The notes below the pieces were generated by a model. That model ran no database searches, was not told where the DNA came from, and saw nothing but the letters and a program-made list of their open reading frames with translations. The translations under genes were made by a program, and so were the position numbers. Positions 19,377 through 29,552 of a stretch of DNA of 64,000 nucleotides are shown here, piece after piece. This DNA comes from Pseudobdellovibrio sp. (GTDB lineage: Bacteria; Bdellovibrionota; Bdellovibrionia; Bdellovibrionales; Bdellovibrionaceae): positions 1 to 64,000 of the forward strand of contig JAMPXC010000007.1 of the NCBI GenBank assembly GCA_023701385.1, given 5' to 3'. Each line of letters starts with the position of its first letter. Position 1 is the stretch's first letter.

Positions 19377-20429
19377 TTATTGCCCTTGCTCTTGATCGCC
19401 AGTTTTAGACGCAATTACTTTTTCTGCCATTGCTTGAAGTAATTCAGTGATATTTTTACCGGTAACGCCAGAAATCGCGTAACCAGTCACATTGAATTTC
19501 TTTTTAAATGTTTGTTTAATTTTTTCGATTTGATCTGCAGATAAAAGATCAATCTTGTTAAATACTAAAATTTGTTCGCGTGAAGATAGAGGGAAAAATC
19601 CGTCTTTATCTTTGCTCATTTCGTCGTACTTCTCGATTTCAAAATTAATATCTTGATAATCTTGAACAGGATCGCGACCAGACATTCCTGAAATATCAAC
19701 GATGTGAACGAATAAACTTGTGCGCTCGATATGTTTTAAAAATTGAATGCCAAGACCCACACCTAAATGCGCGCCCTTGATAAGACCTGGAATATCCGCA
19801 ACAACGAAGTTTGAGTAATCACCTACTTTAACAACGCCTAAGTTAGGAGTTAAAGTTGTGAACGGATAGTCGGCGATCTTAGGTTTTGCTGCCGAGATAC
19901 GAGAAATTAGTGTCGATTTACCTGCGTTAGGAAAACCGATGATACCTACGTCGGCGATAAGTTTAAGTTCTAAAATGATTTCGCGAGTTGTATGGTCTTC
20001 ACCTGGTTGTGCGTATTCTGGGGCTTGGTTCACGCTGGTTTTGAAAAACGCGTTACCCTTACCGCCACGGCCACCTTGCAAGAAATTAATTTCGTGAAGA
20101 TCTGTTAAGTCGTAAATCACTTCGTGAGTTTCAGCGTCACGGATGATCGTGCCTTCAGGAACAATCATAACCATGTCAGCACCATGATGACCTGAACAGT
20201 TCGAAGCTGCACCAGGCTGGCCATTATCAGCTGAATACTTTTTATAAGTCTTAAAATCGACTAAAGAGTTGATATGTTTAGAGGTTTTGAAGATCACATC
20301 TCCACCCTTACCGCCATCGCCACCATCCGGGCCACCACGAGGGGCAAAAGACTCACGACGGAATGTAACGGCACCTGGGCCACCACGACCCGAAGCAACT
20401 GTGATTTTAACTTCATCAACAAATTTCAT
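19377..20429 (-). CDS. obgE: GTPase ObgE/CgtA
   Basis: FVDEVKITVASGRGGPGAVTFRRE, GFPNAGKSTLIS, VADIPGLIKGAHLGVGLG. Confidence 0.98.
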   Translation of the reverse strand: MKFVDEVKITVASGRGGPGAVTFRRESFAPRGGPDGGDGGKGGDVIFKTSKHINSLVDFKTYKKYSADNGQPGAASNCSGHHGADMVMIVPEGTIIRDAETHEVIYDLTDLHEINFLQGGRGGKGNAFFKTSVNQAPEYAQPGEDHTTREIILELKLIADVGIIGFPNAGKSTLISRISAAKPKIADYPFTTLTPNLGVVKVGDYSNFVVADIPGLIKGAHLGVGLGIQFLKHIERTSLFVHIVDISGMSGRDPVQDYQDINFEIEKYDEMSKDKDGFFPLSSREQILVFNKIDLLSADQIEKIKQTFKKKFNVTGYAISGVTGKNITELLQAMAEKVIASKTGDQEQGQ

Positions 20430-20475
20430 AACTTAACCTTGGCGTGCTTTCAGCACGGCAGAACTCTTTAACCAA

Positions 20476-20507
20476 TAAAAAAGGAGCCTTGAAGGGCTCC
20501 CTCTTTA
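20476..20507 (-). terminator. Rho-independent terminator after rpmA (minus strand)
   Basis: Minus strand GGAGCCCTTCAAGGCTCC followed by TTTTTTATTG. Confidence 0.8.
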
Positions 20508-20534
20508 TGCGAATGTTTGTAATTGAACTACTTA

Positions 20535-20795
20535 TTACGCAGTTTTTGGATAAACGCTAACTTTAAATTTTTCTTTCGAAAATCTTTCAAATTTAACGTG
20601 TCCTTCGATTACTGAATAGATCGTGTGATCACGGCCCATTTTAACATTGTTACCAATGTGGAATTGAGTTCCACGTTGGCGAACGATAATTGTTCCTGAT
20701 TGCACTAATTGGCCACCGAAACGTTTAACGCCTAATCTCTTACTCTGTGAATCGCGACCATTCTTGGTACTACCACCAGCTTTTTTACTTGCCAT
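20535..20795 (-). CDS. rpmA: Ribosomal protein L27
   Basis: [31 protein letters not shown]. Confidence 0.98.
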   Translation of the reverse strand: MASKKAGGSTKNGRDSQSKRLGVKRFGGQLVQSGTIIVRQRGTQFHIGNNVKMGRDHTIYSVIEGHVKFERFSKEKFKVSVYPKTA

Positions 20796-20850
20796 TGTAT
20801 ACTCCGATTTTCTTTAAATTATAAATCTTTAAATAAGCTACGCTTATATA

Positions 20851-21453
20851 TTATTTCGTTTTTTTAGTTGTTTTTTTAGCGGCTTTTTTAGCAGCTGTTT
20901 TCACTGAGCGTTTAGAAGCAGCTTTTTTAGGAGCGGCTTTTTTCGCTGTAGCTTTTTTCTTAGGTGCAGCAGCTTTTTTAACTGGAGCAGCTTTAGTTAC
21001 GCCATGGGCAGCAGCGCGGCCTAAACCGATACCTGCTTCAGCGCGAGCGCGTGAATCTTCAATTTTAGTTTGGATACGTTCTGCACGTAATGCTGTCATG
21101 TCTTTTACAACTGGAGTAGCATCAGATTTAGCAGTTTGTCCGTCTGGAGAAGTGATCGCTTTAACAAATAACTCTGTGAAGTTTTGTTTGTGTGTTGCGA
21201 ATTTTCTGTAACCTTGACGACGTTTCTTTTTGAAAACGATTACTTTACGAGTGCGAGCTTGCTTAGTAACAACAACTGTTACAGAAGCGTTTTTCACAGT
21301 TGGAGCGCCAACGTGAGTTTTGTCGCCACCAACTAGTAGAACTTCGTCGATTTTGAATTCTGAACCAAGATCTTTTTCAAGCTTTTCAACCTGTAAAACG
21401 TCGCCGGCTTGAACCTTATATTGTTTGCCGCCTGTTTTAATAATTGCGTACAT
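20851..21453 (-). CDS. rplU: Ribosomal protein L21 with Lys/Ala-rich C-terminal extension
   Basis: MYAIIKTGGKQYKVQAGDVLQVEKL, KKKRRQGYRKFATHKQNFTEL; tail rich in KKAAPKK. Confidence 0.96.
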   Translation of the reverse strand: MYAIIKTGGKQYKVQAGDVLQVEKLEKDLGSEFKIDEVLLVGGDKTHVGAPTVKNASVTVVVTKQARTRKVIVFKKKRRQGYRKFATHKQNFTELFVKAITSPDGQTAKSDATPVVKDMTALRAERIQTKIEDSRARAEAGIGLGRAAAHGVTKAAPVKKAAAPKKKATAKKAAPKKAASKRSVKTAAKKAAKKTTKKTK

Positions 21454-21688
21454 TACATTCTCCTTGAATGGATTTATTTCGTAATTAAGAGTGACCTTTA
21501 AATCATCTGGGGTACATCTCTGTCAAAGCCATTTGAATGAATTTCAGTCTAGATTTTGTTGCCGCACCATGACCCGTATAAACCGCATATATTCGTTTAT
21601 ATTTATAATTTACGCATTATTACTTCTTTTTTATATTATTTTACGAATTACTATTGCCATTATTAATAAGACATGTTGATATTGGTGC

Positions 21689-22795
21689 ATGGATGTAATC
21701 CATAAAAGAAGGATCGCCCCTCCCTTAAAGGCCCCTTTAAAGAAGAACCTGCTGCTGCTTTCGCCTCGTCAAACAGGAAAAAGCTCGTATCTGAAGTCAT
21801 TGGCTTCAGTGGATTTATATTTAAATCTGCAGGAGGCGGATACCTTCAGAAAACTTTCATTTCAGAAGAACATCATCGAGAAATTACTTACACCAGAGAT
21901 GAAAACAGTCGCGCTAGATAACGTGAACCGTTTACCTTCGCTACTAGATCAAGTGGAGCACTTAAATAAAACGCAGAACGTGCATTTTATTTTATCGGCT
22001 TCACAACAGATGAAGAACCACCCTGCTTTAGAAGCAGAGAAAACTGAAACATTGTCGTTATTGCCGTTTTGTTATGAGGAATTACAAAACGAATTTAACC
22101 TGGATCAGATTTTAAATTTTGGTTCTTTACCTTCGGTTTACAGTCATGAGCACAAGGATGTGCTTTTAAATGATTACGTTGGTCTTTTATTTCAGGCAGA
22201 CCTGATTCAGACCGGAAAAATCCGCAAGATTGAAAATTTCTCGCGATTTTTAAACGTGGCCGCCGAATACAATGGCCAGTATTTACATTTTGAAGAGATT
22301 GCTAAAATTTGCGAAGCGCCGGCACGCACAGTACGCGAGTACTTTGAACTGCTTAAAGAGATGCACCTTGGTTATGAAATCCAATGTACGACATCGCGTA
22401 AAGGCGCTAAACGCTCTAAATTTTATTTCTTCGATGTGGGTGTGGCTAACGCCCTAAAAAATGATTTTAATCTTGAAAACGATTTTGAAAAATCTGAAAG
22501 CGCTCTCAAGCATTTTATTCTCTTAGAGCTTACCGCTTATAAAAACTATCGCGCTCCGAACACCAAAATTGAATTTTGGTGTGATTACCAGGGTAATGAA
22601 ATTGATTTTTTAATTAATGATGAAGTGGCGATTGAAGTGCGCGGAACTAAGTCGGTCAATGCACAACATATGCGAAGATTGAAGAAATTCACGACTAAAT
22701 TTCCGGTGAAGAAATCGATTTTAATCAGCCGCGACCCACAAAGCTTAGATGTCGAAAATTTCTTAAAAGATCTTTGGCGCGGAAAAATTATTTAA
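21689..22795 (+). CDS. AAA_14/DUF4143-type ATPase
   Basis: Walker A LLSPRQTGKSSYLKSL; C-terminal IEFWCDYQGNEIDFLINDEVAIEVRGTK. Confidence 0.8.
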   Translation: MDVIHKRRIAPPLKAPLKKNLLLLSPRQTGKSSYLKSLASVDLYLNLQEADTFRKLSFQKNIIEKLLTPEMKTVALDNVNRLPSLLDQVEHLNKTQNVHFILSASQQMKNHPALEAEKTETLSLLPFCYEELQNEFNLDQILNFGSLPSVYSHEHKDVLLNDYVGLLFQADLIQTGKIRKIENFSRFLNVAAEYNGQYLHFEEIAKICEAPARTVREYFELLKEMHLGYEIQCTTSRKGAKRSKFYFFDVGVANALKNDFNLENDFEKSESALKHFILLELTAYKNYRAPNTKIEFWCDYQGNEIDFLINDEVAIEVRGTKSVNAQHMRRLKKFTTKFPVKKSILISRDPQSLDVENFLKDLWRGKII

Positions 22796-22812
22796 CCGCG
22801 CACATTTAGAAT

Positions 22813-23334
22813 TTACTGATTTACAATAATCGGTGTTGGCGATGGCAGTGGTAACTGATCCATATCTAGCGGATACTGTACATTTTCTTTCGAGCAATTA
22901 AATGCGGCCTCGCCACCCTTAACAACAGCGGTATAAAAAGTTTGCGCAGCCAAACTGCATTCAAAATTTAAGACACCTGTCGTTTTGCAGATTTTTTTCA
23001 TATTGGTGAAAAACTGATTATCGCAGTCTGCTTTAGATTTGTTATTTGTTGTCGGTTCGTGGTGGTAACAAAGATCGTGGATGATACAGGCTTTAAAAAA
23101 TAAAGTTTTGTATTTACCTTCAGGAGCTGAACAACCATTGAAGTACATCACTTGGCCTAATGAATTCGTTTGTTTGCAAGTCTCGCCAGATTTAAGGTTT
23201 CCGGTTGCCGGACAAGTCCACTCTTGAACAACTTCTCCACCGGTTTTTACACAGTAGTCGACTAATTGCTGATCGGCCCAAGTTGTTGATGTCACCGCAG
23301 TGATTGTTGCAAATAAAGCTAAAACTTTTTTCAT
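22813..23334 (-). CDS. Secreted phospholipase A2-like protein, paralog 2
   Basis: Signal peptide; FFKACIIHDLCYHHEP...KADCDNQFFTNMKKIC matches the PLA2 HD-CY arrangement. Confidence 0.75.
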   Translation of the reverse strand: MKKVLALFATITAVTSTTWADQQLVDYCVKTGGEVVQEWTCPATGNLKSGETCKQTNSLGQVMYFNGCSAPEGKYKTLFFKACIIHDLCYHHEPTTNNKSKADCDNQFFTNMKKICKTTGVLNFECSLAAQTFYTAVVKGGEAAFNCSKENVQYPLDMDQLPLPSPTPIIVNQ

Positions 23335-23343
23335 CTACTCTCC

Positions 23344-23865
23344 TTAGGGAATCTGTTCCATTGAAGTGGGATATCTGACACTATTTTTCATACAACGCCA
23401 AGACTCTTCACCCTTCAAACGAACGGCGCTATAATACATTTTTGCCATACTTTTACACATGAAATGTTTGTTGCCTTTACGCTCATCCTGTTTGCAGATC
23501 TTTAACATATTATTCTTAAACTCTTCGTCGCACTCGGCACGAGATTTACCGCTCACTTTAGGTTCATTATGATAGCAAGAATCATGCACCAGGCAGGCTT
23601 TGAAAAAATATATGCGATAGCCGTCCTGATTGTCGCTATTACAGCCATTAAAATACAGCGATTGGTGATCAGCATTTCTGAAATGACAGAACTCTTCTTT
23701 GCGCACTTTACCTGTTTCTGGACAAGTAAACTCAGCGATAAATTCACCGCCAATTTTTTCGCAATAATCCTGTAAGTATTGATTGTGATTTTTTGCCTGA
23801 GCTGAAGGCATAGCCAAGCCCAACACGGCCACTAGAGCCACTGTTAATTCCCTGATATTTTTCAT
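23344..23865 (-). CDS. Secreted phospholipase A2-like protein, paralog 1
   Basis: Signal peptide; FFKACLVHDSCYHNEP...RAECDEEFKNNMLKIC; co-linear with neighbour. Confidence 0.75.
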   Translation of the reverse strand: MKNIRELTVALVAVLGLAMPSAQAKNHNQYLQDYCEKIGGEFIAEFTCPETGKVRKEEFCHFRNADHQSLYFNGCNSDNQDGYRIYFFKACLVHDSCYHNEPKVSGKSRAECDEEFKNNMLKICKQDERKGNKHFMCKSMAKMYYSAVRLKGEESWRCMKNSVRYPTSMEQIP

Positions 23866-23905
23866 GGCGCGGAATTTATGTTAAAAACTAGAGTAAGTAA
23901 ACTAG

Positions 23906-25426
23906 TTAGTTATCAAATATCTCGTATTGTTCTAAGTGATAAGTCGTTTCAATTTTAAAGGCAATTGAATGCCCAAAACGCTTTTCAAGATGCTCTAAGG
24001 TTTCATTTTCGACTTCATAAATCCAGTCTACAATTTGGGCATGGCAATGAATAATTAAATTACGTTTTGTGTTTTCAGTTAAGCCGACCTCGCGTTCGAT
24101 CTCGCGGAAGATCTCGTTCGCAATCGTAGCTTTACGCTTAATATAACCCTTACCATCGCAGTAAGAACAAGGCTCACACAGTGTTTTAACAAGGCTTGGA
24201 CGAATACGTTTACGGGTCATTTCTACCAGTCCAAGTTCGGACATAGAGGTCACATTGGTACGTACGCGGTCTTTTTTAAGCTCTTCTTGCAGCGCCTGTA
24301 AAACCTGTTCACGGTGAGTTTCTTTTTCCATATCGATGAAGTCGATAATGATAATCCCCCCGACATTACGCACGCGTAATTGATGGGCAATCTCTTTCAC
24401 CGCTTCTAGATTAGTTTTTAGAATCGTATCTTCTAAATCTTTTTTACCAACATAACTTCCAGTATTAACGTCAACGACCACTAAAGCTTCGGCTTCATCG
24501 ACAACGATATAACCGCCGGATTTAAGCCAAACTTTTCTTTCAGTGGCACGAGAGATTTCTAAATCCACATCGTAAAGATCGAATAAAGGTTTTTTCTCGT
24601 TGTAGAAGATAATATTTTGTTTGTACTTCGGCATTAACTGCGTCACAAACTTTGAAACTTTTTTATAAACTTCTTCGTCATCAACCCAAACCGTTGTGAC
24701 TTCTTCATTCATTAAATCACGAAGCGCGCGAAGCTCGACATCGATTTCCGCATGCACTAAGCCTGCCGTTTTTTTCTTTTCGTAATTTTTCTGAATTTCT
24801 TTTCCTAAACGATCTAGATATTCGATATCTGAACGCAGCGATTCTTCAGTGGCACCTTCGGCAGCGGTTCTAACGATCACGCCACCTGTAGGATTAATTT
24901 TTTGCACTAATTTTTTTAGACGCTCTTTTTCGCCTTCTTCTTCGATTTTTCTAGAAATACCCACATGTTTTACATACGGCATATACACCACACCACGGCC
25001 TGGAAGCGAAATGTGCGTTGTAATACGCGCGCCTTTTGTACCCAGTGGATCTTTCGCCACCTGCACCATAATGTGTTGACCTTCTTTAATTAAATCTTGA
25101 ATCGGCGTTTTAATATCACGAGAACCACGGTGATCTTGGTTATCATCACCTGATTTATGCTCGTGATCGTCTTCATCTGCAAAAAATTCTTTGCCTTCTT
25201 CAGTTAAAATATCGCCCACATAAAGAAAGGCGGCTTTCTCTAGACCAATGTCGACGAAAGCCGCTTGCATACCTGGAAGTACTCTAGTTACGATCCCACG
25301 GTGAATTGTCCCGACCCAAGTCGGTGAAGATTTACGTTCAACCTTTAAGTCCATCAGAATTCCAGACTCGACGTAGGCCACGCGTGTTTCTAACGGTCGA
25401 ACATTAATTAGAATTTCTGCTGCCAT
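23906..25426 (-). CDS. rng: Ribonuclease G/E family
   Basis: MAAEILINVRPLETRVAYVE, VVDVNTGSYVGKKDLEDT, GGIIIIDFIDM, CSYCDGKG; ATG 25426 has an AGGAGT upstream. Confidence 0.95.
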   Translation of the reverse strand: MAAEILINVRPLETRVAYVESGILMDLKVERKSSPTWVGTIHRGIVTRVLPGMQAAFVDIGLEKAAFLYVGDILTEEGKEFFADEDDHEHKSGDDNQDHRGSRDIKTPIQDLIKEGQHIMVQVAKDPLGTKGARITTHISLPGRGVVYMPYVKHVGISRKIEEEGEKERLKKLVQKINPTGGVIVRTAAEGATEESLRSDIEYLDRLGKEIQKNYEKKKTAGLVHAEIDVELRALRDLMNEEVTTVWVDDEEVYKKVSKFVTQLMPKYKQNIIFYNEKKPLFDLYDVDLEISRATERKVWLKSGGYIVVDEAEALVVVDVNTGSYVGKKDLEDTILKTNLEAVKEIAHQLRVRNVGGIIIIDFIDMEKETHREQVLQALQEELKKDRVRTNVTSMSELGLVEMTRKRIRPSLVKTLCEPCSYCDGKGYIKRKATIANEIFREIEREVGLTENTKRNLIIHCHAQIVDWIYEVENETLEHLEKRFGHSIAFKIETTYHLEQYEIFDN

Positions 25427-25511
25427 ATTGGGACTCCTGGACGATTCGCCTGTTAACTTCACAGACAGTTTTACCGAATAATATTTTGTTAAGCAATGTG
25501 AGGATAATAAC

Positions 25512-26588
25512 ATGGCTACAATTGATGATCTATTTCGATTAATGGTTGAGCAAAAAGCTTCGGATTTGCACGTGACAAGCGGCGCACCTCCTTATCTTCG
25601 TGTTCACGGGATGATGTCGCCACTGAATTACCGCCAATTGACAAGCCAAGACGTACAAGGCTTGATCTTCGAAATCTTAAATGAAAAACAAAAGAAAGCT
25701 TTCGTAGAAAAATGGGAGTTAGATTTCGCTTACGTTCTTGAAGGCGTGGGGCGTTTTCGCTGTAACATCTTCATGCAGCGTAAAGGCTTAGGCGCTGTGT
25801 TCCGTACGATTCCAGAAAAAATTAAATCAGCATCTGAATTAAACTTACCACAAACAATTGTTGACCTCGTTGAACACGATCGTGGACTTGTTCTTGTCAC
25901 GGGCCCGACAGGTTCTGGTAAATCAACAACACTTGCTGCGATGATTCAACACATCAATGCCACTCGTGAAGCTCATATCATTACAGTTGAAGATCCGATC
26001 GAGTTCGTACATCCGAATTTAAAATCATTAGTGAATCAACGTGAAGTTGGTGCACATACAAAATCTTTCTCGAATGCTTTGAAAGCGTCACTGCGTGAAG
26101 ACCCGGATATCATTCTGGTGGGAGAGCTGCGTGACTTAGAAACCGTTTCGTTAGCCTTAACAGCGGCAGAAACAGGTCACTTAGTTTTCGGTACTCTTCA
26201 CACGAATTCAGCGGTTAAAACAATTGACCGTATCATTGACGTTTTCCCTGCAGCCCAACAAGCACAAATTCGTGCCATGTTATCTGAATCATTACGCGGA
26301 GTTGTGGCACAAACACTTTTCACGCGTGCAGATAAAATGGGGCGTGTCGCGGCTTTTGAGGTTTTAAAAGGAACTCGCGCCGTTGCGAATTTAATTCGTG
26401 AAGGTAAAAATCATCAAATTGCATCGATTATGCAAACCAGCGCCAGCCAAGGTATGGTTCTGTTTGAAAAATATTTGGATGATCTTGTGAAAAAAGGTCT
26501 TATCCTTGATGCAGATGCGCGCTCTTTCTTAGGCAAAGAGGCACCAAATACTGGTGGCATCACTCCAACTGGAAAAAAAGTTGCTTAA
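25512..26588 (+). CDS. pilT: Type IV pilus retraction ATPase PilT
   Basis: LFRLMVEQKASDLHVTSGAPPYLR, GPTGSGKSTTLAAMI, AETGHLVFGTLHTNSA. Confidence 0.95.
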   Translation: MATIDDLFRLMVEQKASDLHVTSGAPPYLRVHGMMSPLNYRQLTSQDVQGLIFEILNEKQKKAFVEKWELDFAYVLEGVGRFRCNIFMQRKGLGAVFRTIPEKIKSASELNLPQTIVDLVEHDRGLVLVTGPTGSGKSTTLAAMIQHINATREAHIITVEDPIEFVHPNLKSLVNQREVGAHTKSFSNALKASLREDPDIILVGELRDLETVSLALTAAETGHLVFGTLHTNSAVKTIDRIIDVFPAAQQAQIRAMLSESLRGVVAQTLFTRADKMGRVAAFEVLKGTRAVANLIREGKNHQIASIMQTSASQGMVLFEKYLDDLVKKGLILDADARSFLGKEAPNTGGITPTGKKVA

Positions 26589-26615
26589 CACCTAGATCGG
26601 ATGTCAAATTGAACA

Positions 26616-27308
26616 ATGACATCCGATTTAAAAAAGTTAACTCCCGAAGATATTGCTCAATACATTGATCATACATTATTAAAACCTGAAGCGACGCGCG
26701 CTCAGATCCAAAAACTTTGTGAAGAAGCTATCGTTCATAAATTCTATGCTGTGTGTGTGAACTCATCGATGATTTCTGTTTGCAAAGAAGTTTTAAAAAA
26801 TAGTTCTGTTAAAATTGCAGCCGTGATTGGTTTTCCTTTAGGTGCTTGTGATACATCAACTAAAGTGTTTGAAACGACACGCGCCCTAAACCTTGGTGCG
26901 ACTGAAATTGATATGGTTGTGCATTTAGGTGCCGTTAAATCACAAGATTGGTCTTATGTTGAAAAAGACATTAAAGACGTTGTAATGGCAGCGCAAGGTC
27001 ACCCGGTTAAAGTTATTTTAGAAACACACATGTTAACTGAAGAAGAAAAACGTAAAGTTTGCGAAATCAGTCTTCATGTTGGTGCGCACTTTGTAAAAAC
27101 ATCGACTGGCTTTAGCGGCGGCGGCGCCACTGTTGAAGATGTGACGTTAATGAAATCAATCGTGCAAAATAAAGCACAGGTTAAAGCTTCTGGCGGCGTT
27201 CGTGATTTTGAGGCCGCTGTAAAAATGATTACGGCCGGTGCCACACGCATCGGAACAAGCTCTGGCGTTGCCATCGTAACTGGCCAGGCTGGAAAAACTG
27301 GTTACTAA
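26616..27308 (+). CDS. deoC: Deoxyribose-phosphate aldolase
   Basis: IAQYIDHTLLKPEAT, FVKTSTGFSGGGAT, VKASGGVRDFEAA. Confidence 0.96.
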   Translation: MTSDLKKLTPEDIAQYIDHTLLKPEATRAQIQKLCEEAIVHKFYAVCVNSSMISVCKEVLKNSSVKIAAVIGFPLGACDTSTKVFETTRALNLGATEIDMVVHLGAVKSQDWSYVEKDIKDVVMAAQGHPVKVILETHMLTEEEKRKVCEISLHVGAHFVKTSTGFSGGGATVEDVTLMKSIVQNKAQVKASGGVRDFEAAVKMITAGATRIGTSSGVAIVTGQAGKTGY

Positions 27309-28621
27309 TGCTACCTGCAGAAATTATTAAGAAAAAAAGAAACGGCTTCGAACTTTCTGAACAAGAAATCGAAGGTTTTATTTTAGGTTACACGCGCGGA
27401 AAAATTCCTGATTACCAAATGTCAGCGCTGTTAATGGCGATTTATTTTAAAGGCATGACAACGGCTGAAACATTGTCGCTGACAAAAACAATGCTTCATT
27501 CAGGTATTGTTGTTGATACGTCATCTATCCCCGGCTTTAAAGTTGATAAACATTCAACGGGTGGCGTGGGCGATAAAACTAGTTTAATTCTGGGACCAAT
27601 CGTTGCCGCATGCGGAGTGTATGTACCGATGATTTCAGGACGTGGCCTTGGCCATACCGGCGGAACACTTGATAAATTAGAATCAATTCCTGGTTTTAAT
27701 ACACAGCAAAGTTTAGAAAATTTCATTCGCATCACCAAAGAGGTCGGCACTTGTTTTATCGGGCAAACTAAAGACATCTGCCCAGCTGATAAAAAAATCT
27801 ATGCGTTACGTGATGTCACAGCCACTGTTGAAAGCTACCCGTTAATCTGCGCAAGTATCATGTCGAAAAAAATCGCCGAAGGCATCGACGGTTTAGTGCT
27901 TGATGTAAAGTTTGGAACAGGTGCTTTTATGAAAACATCGGAGCAAGCTCATGAATTAGCGCAAAAATTAATGGCTATTGGTGTTGGCTATGGCAAAAAA
28001 GTTGTAGCGATGATCACTTCAATGAACCAACCGTTAGGTCGCTACGCTGGTAACGCCTTTGAAGTTTATGAATGCCTTGAAATCATGAAGAACAAAAAAC
28101 ACATCGGTATTGATGGTCACGATATGTACGAAGATACGCGTGAGTTATCGCTTCAGTTATCAGCTCATATGATTCATTTATCTGGAAAAACTAAATCTTT
28201 TGAAGAAGCTTACAAAATGGCTGAAGAAGCTTTAGTTTCAGGAAAAGCTTTAGCTGTTTTTGAAAAAATGTGTGGAAAACAAGGTGGAAACCTAGCTGAC
28301 ATTCGTTATGCGAAAAAACAATTTAAAGTAAACTCTACATCTAGTGGTTACATGACAAACTACAATGTCGAAAAAGTGGGAATTGCCGGCATCGTACTTA
28401 AAGCGGGACGCCAAATTACTGAAGATATTATTGATCCTTTAACGGGCATTGAGTTTCACAAAAAAATTGGTGATCCAATTAAAACTGGCGAAACTATTTT
28501 TACAATTCACTGCGATGATGAATCTTTACTTTCTGAAACAGAACATTTATTACATCAAGCCGTAACTGTTTCTGCAGAAAAACCTATTGAACATAAATTA
28601 ATTAAAGAGGTCCTACTATGA
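27308..28621 (+). CDS. deoA: Thymidine / pyrimidine-nucleoside phosphorylase
   Basis: KHSTGGVGDKTSLILGPIVAACG, SGRGLGHTGGTLDKLESIPG. Confidence 0.95.
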   Translation: MLPAEIIKKKRNGFELSEQEIEGFILGYTRGKIPDYQMSALLMAIYFKGMTTAETLSLTKTMLHSGIVVDTSSIPGFKVDKHSTGGVGDKTSLILGPIVAACGVYVPMISGRGLGHTGGTLDKLESIPGFNTQQSLENFIRITKEVGTCFIGQTKDICPADKKIYALRDVTATVESYPLICASIMSKKIAEGIDGLVLDVKFGTGAFMKTSEQAHELAQKLMAIGVGYGKKVVAMITSMNQPLGRYAGNAFEVYECLEIMKNKKHIGIDGHDMYEDTRELSLQLSAHMIHLSGKTKSFEEAYKMAEEALVSGKALAVFEKMCGKQGGNLADIRYAKKQFKVNSTSSGYMTNYNVEKVGIAGIVLKAGRQITEDIIDPLTGIEFHKKIGDPIKTGETIFTIHCDDESLLSETEHLLHQAVTVSAEKPIEHKLIKEVLL

Positions 28622-29445
28622 TGAACAACAATGTCGTACAAAATATCACTGATGCTGTTACCTATATTAAAAGCCAATCAAAAGTAAAACCACGCATTGG
28701 TGTTATTTTAGGTTCAGGTTTAGGTCACTTTGTTTCACACATGAATGTTGAAACAACTTTTCCGTTTAATGCGATTCCTAATTTTATTCCCACAACTGTT
28801 GAAGGCCATTCAGGCAATTTAATCTTAGGTGATATTGATGGTGTGCAATTAGTGGTTCTACAGGGCCGTCTGCATTACTACGAAGGCCATGATATGAACA
28901 CGGTGGTATTTCCAACACGTGTAATGGCAGCTCTTGGTATCGAAATCTTAATCGTGACAAACTCTGCCGGAGGTTACGGTGATGGTATGAACGCCGGTGA
29001 TTTTATGATTATCGAAGATCATATCAACATGATGGGCACAAACCCATTAATGGGACCAAACATTAAAACCCTTGGACCTCGTTTTCCGGATATGACTCAA
29101 GCTTATGACAAAGAACTTTTAGAAACGGCTGAAAAAATCTTTCGCGCACAAAAAATTTTCTTTCATAAAGGAACATATATCGGCGTAACAGGACCAACTT
29201 ACGAAACGCCTTCTGAAATTCGCATGTTTAAATCAATGGGTGGAAAAGCCGTCGGTATGTCGACAGTGCCCGAAGTGATTGCAGCCAATCACATGGGTTT
29301 AAGAGTAGCGGCTATTAGCTGTATTACAAACTTAGCCGCTGGTATCAGCGCACACAAACTAACGCACGATGAAGTCACGGTGACTGCAAAGCGCGTTGAA
29401 AAAAGTTTCTGCGATTTCTTAAAAGAATTTATAAGCAAGATTTGA
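28618..29445 (+). CDS. Purine-nucleoside phosphorylase
   Basis: IGVILGSGLGHFVSHM, VVLQGRLHYYEGHDM, GPTYETPSEIRMFKSMGGKAVGMSTVPE. Confidence 0.95.
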   Translation: MMNNNVVQNITDAVTYIKSQSKVKPRIGVILGSGLGHFVSHMNVETTFPFNAIPNFIPTTVEGHSGNLILGDIDGVQLVVLQGRLHYYEGHDMNTVVFPTRVMAALGIEILIVTNSAGGYGDGMNAGDFMIIEDHINMMGTNPLMGPNIKTLGPRFPDMTQAYDKELLETAEKIFRAQKIFFHKGTYIGVTGPTYETPSEIRMFKSMGGKAVGMSTVPEVIAANHMGLRVAAISCITNLAAGISAHKLTHDEVTVTAKRVEKSFCDFLKEFISKI

Positions 29446-29552
29446 TCAGCCTCCGGCTGACCCTATTCTAGTGTCGATCTGCTTTCAGCAGACCTTTTTC
29501 TAAAGGAGGGCCGACCTCGCGGTCGTCCTTGAGTCGCTAGTAACTAGAATAG
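29444..29552. repeat. Nested palindrome/terminator cluster between convergent genes
   Basis: GATCAGCctccGGCTGACC, GATCTGCtttcaGCAGACC+T5, GACCtcgcGGTC, framed by CTATTCTAGT/ACTAGAATAG. Confidence 0.7.

Noticed and set aside
21689-22795. AAA_14 ATPase as part of a defence system
   Set aside because: This family is common and no defence partner genes are adjacent.
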